Assembly: GCA_964464685.1 (NCBI GenBank)
Contig: CAYXGV010000004.1
Span: 1 to 44,917 of the forward strand
Reading direction: 5' to 3'
DNA from: JABIBU01 sp964464685
GTDB taxonomy: Bacteria > Patescibacteriota > Patescibacteriia > Magasanikbacterales > UBA922
DNA: 44,917 bases
The notes under the pieces were generated by a model, which was not told the origin of the DNA, made no database searches, and worked only from the letters and a program-made list of their open reading frames with translations. The position numbers and the translations under genes were made by a program. Of the stretch, positions 31,366 to 40,114 are shown piece by piece (position 1 is the stretch's first letter; the number at the start of each line of letters is the position of its first letter).

Positions 31366-32403
31366 ATGCAAAAATTACTCATAGCAACTACAAACGAAGG
31401 TAAGTATAAAGAAATAAAACATTTTTTAAATGATTTGCCTTTTGATATTATTTCTTTAAATGATCTGGATAATATTCCAACAGAACCAGAGGAAGACAGG
31501 CCCGATATTGAAGGTAATGCGATTTTGAAGGCAAAATATTACGGAGAAAAAACTGGTTTATTATCTCTGTCTGATGACGGAGGAATTTTTGTTGATGCTC
31601 TAAATGGTTGGCCTGGCGTTATTAGTGCCAGGATTTCTGATACAACTGATGGACGTTGGCAACAAATTTTAGATAGGTTAGAAGGTGTGCCGGAAGAAAA
31701 ACGCAGTGCAATTTTCAAGGCCTGTTTGGCTCTATATGATCCCAACGGACAACAGATGCACTTAACCTATGGTGAAACTAAAGGACAAATTTTAAAAGAG
31801 GCCATAAATGATAAAAATGGCTTTGGTTATGATCCTATTTTTTATGTTGAGGAAGTTGGTAAAACCTATGCTGAAATGACAACACAAGAAAAAAATAATT
31901 GTTCTCATAGAGGTAAAGCTCTAGGGAAAATGAAATACATTTTACACAATCAATACGGTGTCAAACATATTGTTGTTCCCTTTGGAATTATTGCGGATAA
32001 AGGAAAAATTCTAATCTGCAAAAGAAATGATCCGGCCAATTCTGATTTTCACGGGCTCTGGGAATTACCAGGTGGAATGTTAGAATTTGGTGAAAATTTA
32101 GAAGAAAATGTTGCTCGAGAATTATTAGAAGAAACAAATTATAAAGTAGAAGTTATTAAAAAAATAGACTATATTCATATTACCGAACGAGAATATCCCA
32201 GTGTAAAACTACAAATAATTTTAATTCCTTTTGTATGTAAAATAATTGAAAAAAATGGCGAATTCAATGATGCTGAAATTATGGATATGGAATGGATTGA
32301 ACCAAAAGATTATATTAATTACGATTATATTGGTGAAAATAAAAAAATCTTTGCTGACATAATGCCGGAGATAAAAAATATTATTTCAACCTATAAATTA
32401 TAA
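31366..32403 (+). CDS. RdgB/Ham1 NTP pyrophosphatase fused to a Nudix hydrolase
   Basis: Residues 1 to about 196 form a Ham1/RdgB domain that removes dITP/XTP: ATTNEGKYKEI (about 7-17), SDDGGIFVDALNGWPGV (about 68-84), NGFGYDPIF (about 149-157) and SHRGKAL (about 185-191). Residues from about 200 to 345 form a Nudix domain; the box runs from Gly237 to about Asn258 (GMLEFGE, then RELLEET), with Asn in place of the final Gly. Both belong to nucleotide-pool cleaning. Each is usually a separate protein, so the fusion is notable. The linker HNQYGVKHIVVP shows no repeat insertion. Length is 345 aa. Confidence 0.9.
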   Translation: MQKLLIATTNEGKYKEIKHFLNDLPFDIISLNDLDNIPTEPEEDRPDIEGNAILKAKYYGEKTGLLSLSDDGGIFVDALNGWPGVISARISDTTDGRWQQILDRLEGVPEEKRSAIFKACLALYDPNGQQMHLTYGETKGQILKEAINDKNGFGYDPIFYVEEVGKTYAEMTTQEKNNCSHRGKALGKMKYILHNQYGVKHIVVPFGIIADKGKILICKRNDPANSDFHGLWELPGGMLEFGENLEENVARELLEETNYKVEVIKKIDYIHITEREYPSVKLQIILIPFVCKIIEKNGEFNDAEIMDMEWIEPKDYINYDYIGENKKIFADIMPEIKNIISTYKL

Positions 32404-32421
32404 CTTAAAGCTTATAACTTT
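32398..32421. repeat. F6-type heptamers after the RdgB-Nudix gene
   Basis: TTATAAC, TTAAAGC, TTATAAC follow with period 7 across the stop codon. Confidence 0.6.
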
Positions 32422-32428
32422 CAAAGAT

Positions 32429-33667
32429 ATGTTAGATATAAATTTATTAAGAGAAAAAACCGATGAAATAAAACAAAATCTTCTTAAACGTACAACAGAA
32501 GATAAGTTAGATTTTGCCACAATTTTAAAATTAGATGATGAAAGAAAAGAACTAACAGCTAGGGCTAATGATTTAAAATCAGAAAGAAATAAACATTCAA
32601 AAACTAAACCAACACCTGAAGTAATTGAACAGATGAAAAAAATTGGTGAAGAAATAAAAAATTTGGATGAAAAATTAAAAAATATAGAAACAAAATTAAA
32701 TGAAGCTTTGGCAGAACTCCCAAATATTGTGGCCGATGATGTAATAGCTGGTGGTAAAGAAAATAACAAAGTAATCAAAACTTTTGGCGAAAAACCAAAA
32801 TTTACTTTCCAACCAAAAGATCACGTAGCGCTAGCAACTGATTTAGGATTAGTTGATTATGAACGTGGCGCAAAAATGTCTGGAGCTGGTTTTTGGGTTT
32901 ACAAAGGTGATGGAGCACTACTGGAATGGGCTTTGTTAAATTATTTTGTAGATTTTCACAATAAAAATAATTATACTTTTATTTTACCACCATACTTACT
33001 AAGTGAAGAATCAGCTTACACATCAGGACACTTACCAAAATTTCGTGATGATTTGTATTGGACACAAGATAAATTATGTTTGAATGCAACTTCGGAAATG
33101 ATGCTTGGAAATTATCATCGTGGAGAAATTTTAGACGGAGCTGAATTACCTCTAAAATATTATGCCTATTCACCATGTTTCCGCCGTGAAGCTGGTAGCT
33201 ACCGTAAAGAAGAGAGGGGAATGATTCGCGGACATCAATTTAACAAAATTGAAATGTTTCAATTTACCAAACCAGAAAATTCTTGGAATGCTTTTGCTGA
33301 ATTATTGGGCAATGCGGAAAAATTAGTTGAAGGTCTAGGTTTGTATTATCAAACTTCTCAATTGGCAGCGGGGGATTGTTCATCTGCCATGGCCAAAACT
33401 AATGATATTGAAGTTTGGATTCCAAGTATGGAAATTTATAAAGAGGTAAGTAGTGTTTCCAATGCCCTTGATTATCAAGCTAGACGTGGCAATATAAAAT
33501 ACAAAGATGAGGCAGGTAAAAAACAATTTGTTCACACCCTAAACGCCTCTGGTCTTGCCACCAGCCGTCTAATTCCGGCCATTTTAGAACAATTTCAACA
33601 AGAAGATGGTAGTGTGATTGTTCCAAAAGTTTTGCGGGGGTGGGTGGGAAAAAGTGAATTGAAATAA
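32429..33667 (+). CDS. serS: Seryl-tRNA synthetase
   Basis: Charges tRNA-Ser. The N-terminal antiparallel coiled coil that grips the tRNA long arm spans about residues 25-105; the class II core has motif 2 CFRREAGSYRKEERGMIRGH (about 249-268) and motif 3 NASGLATSRLIPAILEQFQ (about 371-389). Length of 412 aa is typical. A solo F1 arm starts at its stop codon. Confidence 0.97.
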   Translation: MLDINLLREKTDEIKQNLLKRTTEDKLDFATILKLDDERKELTARANDLKSERNKHSKTKPTPEVIEQMKKIGEEIKNLDEKLKNIETKLNEALAELPNIVADDVIAGGKENNKVIKTFGEKPKFTFQPKDHVALATDLGLVDYERGAKMSGAGFWVYKGDGALLEWALLNYFVDFHNKNNYTFILPPYLLSEESAYTSGHLPKFRDDLYWTQDKLCLNATSEMMLGNYHRGEILDGAELPLKYYAYSPCFRREAGSYRKEERGMIRGHQFNKIEMFQFTKPENSWNAFAELLGNAEKLVEGLGLYYQTSQLAAGDCSSAMAKTNDIEVWIPSMEIYKEVSSVSNALDYQARRGNIKYKDEAGKKQFVHTLNASGLATSRLIPAILEQFQQEDGSVIVPKVLRGWVGKSELK

Positions 33668-33707
33668 ATTCGTTCAAATTTGTTAAATTAGTTCAATCCG
33701 TGTTCTA
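33667..33707. repeat. F1 solo arm
   Basis: AATTCG...TTAAATTAGTTCAATCC and GTGTTCTA match the right half of the F1 elements; the left half is missing. Confidence 0.7.
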
Positions 33708-33714
33708 TTAATGT

Positions 33715-34449
33715 ATGAAAGAAATCAAAACAAAACTCATAATATTACCCGGCTGGGGAGGAACATCTGAAACTTGGGCTGACTTTGTTGAAATAGCAAA
33801 AGCTGATTTTGATATACACGTAATAAATCTACCCTGTTTTGGTGATGAACCATGTCCTGACAGTATATGGGGAGTAGAGGATTATGCTAAATTTGTTAAA
33901 AATAAACTAGAAAAATTGAAAGCCGAAAGCCAAAAGCCGATTGCTATTTTGGGTCACTCATTTGGCGGACAAGTCGCATCATATCTAGTGGCTAATAATC
34001 CTGAATTGGTAAATAAACTAATTCTATCTGGTCCAGCAGTTTTTCGTCCAAAGAAAAAATTACGTCGAATTATTATTGGTGTTATTGCCAAAATAGGGAA
34101 GTGGCTATTTAGATTGCCCATATTAGAAAAAGCTGATGTGGAAATAGAAAAAATATTTCACAGAGTTACTCGTTCACAAGATTATGCTAACACCTCTGGC
34201 ATAAAACGTGATATTTTTACCAAAGTTATCCGCGAAGACTTGACTGAAGTTGTTAAAAAAATAAAAACACCAACACTCATTATTTGGGGAACAAAGGATA
34301 CTTACGTACCAGTAAAAGACGCTTATAAATTAAATAAAATTATTCCAAATTCAAAATTAGAAATAATAAAAAATGGTAAGCATGGATTACATATTCAACA
34401 ACCCGAGGTCTTGTTAAAAAAAATTAAACACTTTGAGCAATCCGCATAA
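33715..34449 (+). CDS. Alpha/beta hydrolase
   Basis: A 244-aa alpha/beta-hydrolase fold protein. Nucleophile elbow GHSFGG has Ser82; the acid is probably Asp in WGTKDTYVP (about 193-201) and the base His in GKHGLHIQ (about 222-229). The oxyanion region is GWGGTSETW (about 13-21). The substrate is unknown. GAAAGCC heptamers (33918-33938) add AESQK just before the conserved PIAILGHS strand. It starts a run with the MurF-like ligase, suggesting a cell-envelope role, but that is inference. Confidence 0.85.
   Translation: MKEIKTKLIILPGWGGTSETWADFVEIAKADFDIHVINLPCFGDEPCPDSIWGVEDYAKFVKNKLEKLKAESQKPIAILGHSFGGQVASYLVANNPELVNKLILSGPAVFRPKKKLRRIIIGVIAKIGKWLFRLPILEKADVEIEKIFHRVTRSQDYANTSGIKRDIFTKVIREDLTEVVKKIKTPTLIIWGTKDTYVPVKDAYKLNKIIPNSKLEIIKNGKHGLHIQQPEVLLKKIKHFEQSA
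33918..33938. repeat. F6 GAAAGCC heptamers inside the hydrolase gene
   Basis: GAAAGCC, GAAAGCC, AAAAGCC in period 7. Confidence 0.75.
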
Positions 34450-34488
34450 TCTGCGTCATCTGCATATAATCCGCATATCCGTATCATT
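34441..34488. repeat. Nonamer-like TCCGCATAA repeats
   Basis: TCCGCATAA, TCTGCGTCA, TCTGCATAT and further ATCCGCAT words follow with a period near 9 directly around the stop codon of the hydrolase gene, up to the next start. Confidence 0.6.
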
Positions 34489-34491
34489 ATT

Positions 34492-36066
34492 ATGTTTTCA
34501 CCAATCAATCTAATAATATTTTTCCTCTGGCTCATCAGCGCTGTGGTTGACTACTCAGATTTCGCTTATTTTTGGCAATTAAAGGAATATAGGATGGACA
34601 GATTCAAAGATTTTCTATCTACCCAGCAAGGGCGTGATTTTTGGTTTAGATATCAAACTCTCTGGCGCTCTGTCATCGCCATTATTTTATTTTTTTGGCC
34701 GATAAATGATGTTTTAACTCTCAAAACTGCTATTATTACTATTTTTTCTCTTGATTTAGGATTTGCTATTTACAAACTAAAAAAGAAAAAAATAAGAAGG
34801 CCAGTTATAACCAAAAAAGCCATGGCCATAATTGTCCTTTCAATTATTTTAGAAGGTGCACTGTTCATTATAAAACGAGATTGGGGAATATTCTTTTTAT
34901 TAATGATAATAAGATTTTTTATAATTTGTTTTGTTATTTGGTTATTAAACAGATTAACTAATTACATAAAAAAATATTTAATAAAAAAAGCAACCGAAAA
35001 AATAACTAACCAAAAACACCTAACAATAATTGGTATCACTGGCAGTTATGCCAAAAGCACTGTAAAGAAATTTTTAACTGAAATTTTGTCTAATAAATTT
35101 AGAACCATCTGCACGCCTAGAAATATAAACACTGAGATCGGTATTGCTCGATTTATTTTAACAACTAATTTTTCAGACAAAGATATTTTTATTGTGGAAA
35201 TGGGTGCCTATACCACTGGAGAAATAAAACTAATTTGCGACATGGTAAAACCAAAAATAGGTATTCTCACAGCTATTAACGAACAACACCTATCACTTTT
35301 TGGTAATATCCAAAATACCCAAAAAACAAAATATGAACTTTTACGCTCATTACCAAAGGAAGGTTTAGCCGTCACGAATGCAGACAATCAATACTGCACA
35401 GAATTTTTATCTGAATTATTAACCCCAGTCGTCACTTTTGGATTAGAGAAAGAAAATAATCCTAATATTCTCATTACCAATTTTAAAACCTCGTCAAACG
35501 AAACTACTTTTTCTTATATTTATAAAGACAAAGAACATACCGTCACTTCAAAAATACTCGGTGATCACAACGCCTTAAATCTTGGTGCTTGTATATTAGT
35601 CGCCGATTGGTTGGGACTTAGTGAGGAAGAAATAAAAATAGCTATAGAAAATTTAACCAGAGTGACTGAATTAAAAAAGTATGGACACTGCACTATTATT
35701 AATGACAGTTATAATTCAAATCCAGATGGTTTCAAAGCAGCTTTAAATTTTTTAAGCACTTTTCCACCAGACACAAAAAGAATTGTTATCACCAGAGGTA
35801 TTTTGGAACTAGGCGAAAAAAGTAATGAGATTCACCAACTTATTGGCGGTGAAATTTCTTTTGTGGCCGACGAATTGGTGATAATTACTCCAGATTTTGT
35901 TGATGCCATTAAAAAAGGTATTGTGGACAAGTATAGGATAGATGTGAAATTAATTTATGAACCAGACAAATTAATTCAATATTTTCAAAACACAAAAAAA
36001 CAGAAAACGGCTATCCTTTTAGAAAATCGAATTCCCAGCAGTGTAATGAATGAATTAGGTATCTAA
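34492..36066 (+). CDS. Membrane-anchored MurF-like ligase
   Basis: Residues 1 to about 165 contain four or five membrane helices; the rest is a Mur ligase central and C-terminal domain. MurF-like motifs are EMGAYTTGEIKLI (about 235-247), NEQHLSLFG (about 263-271) and NDSYNSNPDGFKAAL (about 401-415). The P-loop reads GITGSYAKST (181-190): the usual Gly of GKT/S is Ala187. The N-terminal UDP-binding domain of MurF is absent, its place taken by the membrane part. An amide bond to a lipid-linked acceptor is plausible; a true MurF role is less likely. It is 6 bases before a DegT-type gene, followed by a FemX-like gene. Confidence 0.82.
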   Translation: MFSPINLIIFFLWLISAVVDYSDFAYFWQLKEYRMDRFKDFLSTQQGRDFWFRYQTLWRSVIAIILFFWPINDVLTLKTAIITIFSLDLGFAIYKLKKKKIRRPVITKKAMAIIVLSIILEGALFIIKRDWGIFFLLMIIRFFIICFVIWLLNRLTNYIKKYLIKKATEKITNQKHLTIIGITGSYAKSTVKKFLTEILSNKFRTICTPRNINTEIGIARFILTTNFSDKDIFIVEMGAYTTGEIKLICDMVKPKIGILTAINEQHLSLFGNIQNTQKTKYELLRSLPKEGLAVTNADNQYCTEFLSELLTPVVTFGLEKENNPNILITNFKTSSNETTFSYIYKDKEHTVTSKILGDHNALNLGACILVADWLGLSEEEIKIAIENLTRVTELKKYGHCTIINDSYNSNPDGFKAALNFLSTFPPDTKRIVITRGILELGEKSNEIHQLIGGEISFVADELVIITPDFVDAIKKGIVDKYRIDVKLIYEPDKLIQYFQNTKKQKTAILLENRIPSSVMNELGI

Positions 36067-36072
36067 GCAATT

Positions 36073-37329
36073 ATGAAATTTTTTAAAAAACCAATTTTTA
36101 CTGGCTTTGCCCCAAATTTAACTAGTCGCGATGTAAAAACAGCTAGTCAATTTTTATTTTTTCCTTGGAATTGGTCTAGTTGGAAAAATGGTAAAAATAT
36201 CAATTTGGTAGAAAATAAACTAAAATCATTTTTCCAGACTAAATACGCGCTTACTTTTGACAGTGGAAGGTCAGCGCTTTTTTTTGCCATCAAAGCATTG
36301 GGTGGGGGAGTGGGTGATGAAATTTTAGTTCAATCTTATACCTGCGTAGTTGTGACAAATGCTATTAAATACGCTGGTGCCAAACCAATTTATGTAGATA
36401 TAAATAATGATTTTAATTTAAATCTGGAAGATTTAAAAAATAAAATATCACCAAAAACAAAAATTTTAATTATTCAGCACACTTTTGGCAAACCAGCTGA
36501 ACTGGACAAAATTATTGCGATTGCCAAAGAACATAATTTAAAAATAATTGAAGATTGTGCCCATTCTCTAGGAGCAAAATATAATAGCCAACTGACTGGA
36601 ACCTTTGGTGATATTGGAATGTTTAGTTTTGGTTCTGATAAAATTATCTCCTGTGTACGTGGTGGAGCACTCATTACCAATGATGATTATTTGGGAAGCA
36701 AGTTAAAAGAAAACCAAGAAAAATTATCAATGCCGGCGAATAAACTTATTGCCCAAGAATTATTACATTTCGTTTTTTTCTTTATTAACAAGCCAATTTA
36801 TAATTTATTTTTAGGCAAAGCAATATTATTGTTAGGAAAAAAATTAAATTTGTACGGAAAAATAATTTATGAAGCAGAAAAAAAGGGTAAGGCAGTTTCT
36901 TTTTATCCAAGCAAATTACCAAATGCTTTGGCAAGCATCTTGTTAAATCAATTGTCAGATTTAAATGAAGTTATAGATCACCAAATAAAAATTGCCGAAC
37001 TTTATCAAAAAAATATAAACAATCCGATAATTAAAAAACCACAGTGGAATCCGGAATCAATCTGGTTACGTTACACAATTTTGACTGACCAACCACAAAA
37101 ACTACACGTCGTAAGCAAAAAACATGGTGTAATACTTGGTAATTGGTACGACTGTCCAGTTGCCCCAGCTGATATAGACTTTAGTGCCACCGACTATGTT
37201 CTTGGCTCTTGCCCCAATGATGAAAAATTGTCACAACAAACAATCAACCTACCGACCGACCGACATATTAGCATTAAAGATGCCGAGAAAATAATTAGAA
37301 TAGTTAATAATCATTCAATAAAAAATTAA
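36073..37329 (+). CDS. DegT/DnrJ/EryC1/StrS-type aminotransferase
   Basis: PLP-dependent enzyme of the sugar-aminotransferase family. The N-terminal LTFDSGRSALFFAIKALG (about residues 59-76), EDCAHSLGAKYN (about 160-171) and the catalytic-lysine motif GSDK (Lys190) are visible. Members aminate keto-sugars or act as dehydratases; the substrate here is unknown. Its position between a Mur-like ligase and a FemX-like transferase suggests supply of an amino group for an envelope precursor. Confidence 0.88.
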   Translation: MKFFKKPIFTGFAPNLTSRDVKTASQFLFFPWNWSSWKNGKNINLVENKLKSFFQTKYALTFDSGRSALFFAIKALGGGVGDEILVQSYTCVVVTNAIKYAGAKPIYVDINNDFNLNLEDLKNKISPKTKILIIQHTFGKPAELDKIIAIAKEHNLKIIEDCAHSLGAKYNSQLTGTFGDIGMFSFGSDKIISCVRGGALITNDDYLGSKLKENQEKLSMPANKLIAQELLHFVFFFINKPIYNLFLGKAILLLGKKLNLYGKIIYEAEKKGKAVSFYPSKLPNALASILLNQLSDLNEVIDHQIKIAELYQKNINNPIIKKPQWNPESIWLRYTILTDQPQKLHVVSKKHGVILGNWYDCPVAPADIDFSATDYVLGSCPNDEKLSQQTINLPTDRHISIKDAEKIIRIVNNHSIKN

Positions 37330-37360
37330 TATAAACAAACTTAATTTATCTTCTGTAATT

Positions 37361-38386
37361 ATGCAAATAAAACAAATCCAAAATAAAAATGAATGGGAAG
37401 AGTTTGTTTTAAAACAACCAATTACACTTTTTGTTCAATCTTACAAGTATGGTGAATTTTATGAAAAAATGGGGGAGAGCACTTGGATTTTTGGTATTTA
37501 TAATAACACAAAATTAATTGGTGGTTCATTAGTCGTCAGCACCCACGCCAAGAGGGGGGATTTTCTCTATCTACCTTATGGACCAATTTTGCCGGCAGAA
37601 AACAAAAAAGAAGCTTTGCAAGAACTAACAAAATTTATTAAAAAATTTGCTAAAAAGAATAATTATAGTTTTGTTCGTGTTAGTCCTTTTATTGATGAGA
37701 CTGCCGAAATAAAAAAACTATTTAAAAAAGCTGGCTATAGAAACGCTCCAATACATATTTTAGCTGAAACCACTTGGCTATTAGATATCCAAAAAACTGA
37801 TGAACAGCTTTTGGCTGGTATGAAAAAAAATCACCGTAATTTAATTCGTCGTTGTGAAAGAGATGGTGTTAAAATTGAAAAAACTTCTGATATAAAAAAC
37901 TTAGAACAATTTAATAAATTACACGAAGAAACTGCAAAACGTCACGACTTCCACAGATTTTCAGATGAATACGTCAAAAAAGAATTTTCTGTGTTTGCCC
38001 CTGACAAAGAAGTAGCACTTTTTAATGCCTACTTGCCAGACGGAAAACTTGATTCTTCTTCTGTTATAATTTTTTATGGTAACATGGCAGCTTACAGACA
38101 TAGTGGATCGCTTGGCCTGGATAGCAAGCTACCAACTTCCTACTTATTACAATGGGAAGCAATCAAAGAAGCAAGGAAGAGGGGAATAAGGTATTACAAC
38201 TTTTGGGGTATAGCACCAGAAGATGCCCACAAAAAACACCCTTTTAAAGGCATAACCCATTTCAAAAAAGGCTTTGGAGGCTTTCAAAAAGATTTACTAC
38301 ACTGCCGAGATTTATCTGTTTCACTCAAATATTGGATTACCTGGATTATAGAGACCTTTAGGAGTATTAATAGAGGATTTAAATAA
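37361..38386 (+). CDS. FemX/FemAB-like aminoacyltransferase
   Basis: A 341-aa protein with two GNAT-like folds. Features are a first domain with FVQSYKYGEFYEKMG (about residues 24-38), LPYGPILP (about 72-79), a MKKNHRNLIRRCERDGVKI motif (about 154-172), and a second domain with the AYRHSGS and GIRYYNFWGIAPED region (about 283-296), which matches the lipid II:glycine glycyltransferase family. These enzymes use aminoacyl-tRNA to extend the peptidoglycan stem peptide. It probably adds the interpeptide bridge here. Confidence 0.88.
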   Translation: MQIKQIQNKNEWEEFVLKQPITLFVQSYKYGEFYEKMGESTWIFGIYNNTKLIGGSLVVSTHAKRGDFLYLPYGPILPAENKKEALQELTKFIKKFAKKNNYSFVRVSPFIDETAEIKKLFKKAGYRNAPIHILAETTWLLDIQKTDEQLLAGMKKNHRNLIRRCERDGVKIEKTSDIKNLEQFNKLHEETAKRHDFHRFSDEYVKKEFSVFAPDKEVALFNAYLPDGKLDSSSVIIFYGNMAAYRHSGSLGLDSKLPTSYLLQWEAIKEARKRGIRYYNFWGIAPEDAHKKHPFKGITHFKKGFGGFQKDLLHCRDLSVSLKYWITWIIETFRSINRGFK

Positions 38387-38497
38387 AGAAATTTTGATAT
38401 TCCACAAAATATCCTCACAAGCAATAAATAAATTAACAAATAAACCAATCTGCGTAGGAATATTTTTAATCATCACAAGTATAAAAGAAAGTGGGGG

Positions 38498-38526
38498 AGA
38501 GGCATAAAAAAGGCCTCTGGTTTTTT
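38498..38526 (+). terminator. Terminator-like hairpin overlapping the ftsQ start
   Basis: AGAGGC (38498-38503) and GCCTCT (38513-38518) are followed by GGTTTTTT. It would end the FemX transcript, but the reading frame of the next gene is open through it. Confidence 0.5.
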
Positions 38527-39475
38527 GTTTAACTCTACTAATGATAACTTTTGTGCTAGAAAAGATTATGCCTGGCATACTAGCAAAGCTAATCCGTTGC
38601 ATCCAGACCAAGATGAGATTGATTGGAAAAAAAGAATAGAAATATTGATTTTAATTTTTTCTCTCTTAACTTTGGTCAGTATCGGGCTATATAGCAACTT
38701 TTTCAAAATTAAAGAAGTAAAAATTGATGGTTTACAACGAATTAATAAAAGTGAAATAAACGACACTGTTTTTGGTGTTATAAATTATAAAAAATTCTTT
38801 ATTTTTCCTAGAGAAAGTTATTTCTTGGTAAATGTTGGCGAAATAGGCTCAATATTAAAAAAAAGATTTCCTTTGGAATCAATTATTGTTAAAAAAACTT
38901 TTCCAAATATTTTACAAATTATTTTGGAAGAAAAAATATCTACTATTATATATGATAATGGTAAGGAGTATAGTTATCTTGATACTGAGGGTCAGGTGGT
39001 AGAAATTATACGCAAAATAGGTGATGATGAATGGAAAAGAGAAATTGAAATTGTGACCAGCACCAATGAATTGGGCGAAGAAATTAGTGAAGAAAAAATA
39101 ATTAAAGAAAATCATCAACCAAACATAACCCAAATTATAGAAGAGATGGGAGATTACCCGATTATTTATGATACCCGAGATCAAAAAATTGAGATAAAAT
39201 CAAAAGTTATTGATCAAAAAATAGTTCAGGGGGCCATAGATTGGTTTAATTTGATAAATAAAAATACTGATATACCGTTTGGCTACATAACTATTTACAA
39301 TGGGATAGGGGATGGTGTTATAAAGACTCGTGATGGCTGGAGTCTACTAGTTAAGCTAAATGGCGACGTCAAAGCACAATTTGATGAACTTCAGTACCTT
39401 TTAAAACAAAAGATAAGTCGTGATAACTTAAATTATATTGATTTAAGATTTCCAGACAAAGTTTATTGGCAATAA
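38525..39475 (+). CDS. ftsQ: Cell-division protein FtsQ/DivIB (POTRA domain)
   Basis: A single membrane helix (about residues 38-58) is followed by a POTRA-like domain: FKIKEVKIDGLQRINKSEI, then FPLESIIVKKTFPNILQIILEE and a domain ending IDLRFPDKVYWQ. FtsQ scaffolds FtsB/FtsL in the divisome. The annotated start is TTG at 38525, as no ATG exists in frame. The frame stays open upstream to a stop at 38441, and that stretch encodes basic residues (HHKYKRKWGRGIKK) typical of a cytoplasmic FtsQ tail, so the true start may be ATT at 38462 or CTG at 38450. Confidence 0.85.
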   Translation: MFNSTNDNFCARKDYAWHTSKANPLHPDQDEIDWKKRIEILILIFSLLTLVSIGLYSNFFKIKEVKIDGLQRINKSEINDTVFGVINYKKFFIFPRESYFLVNVGEIGSILKKRFPLESIIVKKTFPNILQIILEEKISTIIYDNGKEYSYLDTEGQVVEIIRKIGDDEWKREIEIVTSTNELGEEISEEKIIKENHQPNITQIIEEMGDYPIIYDTRDQKIEIKSKVIDQKIVQGAIDWFNLINKNTDIPFGYITIYNGIGDGVIKTRDGWSLLVKLNGDVKAQFDELQYLLKQKISRDNLNYIDLRFPDKVYWQ

Positions 39476-39489
39476 ACTTATGTTATCTA

Positions 39490-39645
39490 GAGAATAGAGG
39501 AGTGATCACAAAGCTTTATATAAGATAGTGTAAGCGTCGCACAATATATCTTATGCGACGCCATAGTATAGGGGTTCAAAACCCCTAGGTCATAGTATAC
39601 CGCTAACCTTAGCTAAAAAGCCCTGTCACTCTAGGGTTTTTCTTT
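39490..39645 (+). ncRNA. Candidate structured RNA after ftsQ
   Basis: Within the 389-base gap between ftsQ and the SemiSWEET gene are an 8-bp hairpin GCGTCGCA/TGCGACGC (39534-39561), a perfect hairpin TAGGGGTT/AACCCCTA (39569-39587), a long-range GAGTGA/TCACTC pair, and a final AAAAA-CCCT/AGGGTTTTT terminator (39615-39645). No family is recognised. GTCGCACAATAT (39536-39547) is the exact reverse complement of 39843-39854. It may also be only a repeat element. Confidence 0.35.
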
Positions 39646-39769
39646 GTTTTATCCTCTAATAACACAATTTATTATATTTTTAAAAAAAAATTAATTTTTA
39701 AACTTTTTATTTGTATTTTATATATTTTCTTAACTTAAAATGTACTTTGTTAAATCTTTTATAAAAACA

Positions 39770-39795
39770 AAAAACTTACATAATTGTAAGTTTTT
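39770..39795. terminator. Bidirectional terminator
   Basis: AAAAACTTAC (39770-39779), loop ATAATT, GTAAGTTTTT (39786-39795). It can end both the ftsQ side and the minus-strand SemiSWEET transcript. The DNA on its left, 39646-39769, is AT-rich with no visible signal. Confidence 0.8.
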
Positions 39796-39864
39796 CATTA
39801 AATCTATGTCCCCTATTTTTTGGAGGTCTATCCCCCGCTCTAATATTGTGCGACACTAGGAAAA

Positions 39865-40113
39865 TTATTTGTATTTTATTTTTAAAAATAAAATAAGTAG
39901 GGCAAGTAATAATCCGATACTATTCATAACCACTACAGGACCATTGGAGATTAGTATTGCGTAAACAATCCATAATACTAACCCCCCACTATAAATTACA
40001 TACCTAGCCAAAGAAAGATCCTTTGTGGATTTTGTCTTCCAGCTTTTAATTGTTTGAGGTAAAAGTGAAACTACAACCATAATTCCAGCCACATATCCTA
40101 AAATATCCATCAT
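39865..40113 (-). CDS. SemiSWEET sugar transporter
   Basis: An 82-aa three-helix protein with the PQ-loop motif SLLPQTIKSWKTKSTKDLS (about residues 16-34), as in bacterial SemiSWEETs that dimerise to move sugars. Helix 2 holds WIVYAILI and helix 3 MNSIGLLLALLIL. The SemiSWEET Asn in helix 3 (Asn64) is present. It begins only one base after the stop of the EnvC-like gene, so the two are co-transcribed. The substrate cannot be told. Confidence 0.88.
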   Translation of the reverse strand: MMDILGYVAGIMVVVSLLPQTIKSWKTKSTKDLSLARYVIYSGGLVLWIVYAILISNGPVVVMNSIGLLLALLILFLKIKYK

Positions 40114-40114
40114 A

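Noticed and set aside
38321..38611. 96-aa minus-strand ORF between the FemX-like gene and ftsQ
   Set aside because: It overlaps both genes' conserved coding sequence and the terminator-like hairpin; no family pattern.
39569..39587. Possible tRNA gene from a T-arm-like hairpin
   Set aside because: No 7-bp acceptor stem, D-arm or anticodon arm can be paired around it; it is also a plain palindrome (TAGGGGTT/AACCCCTA).
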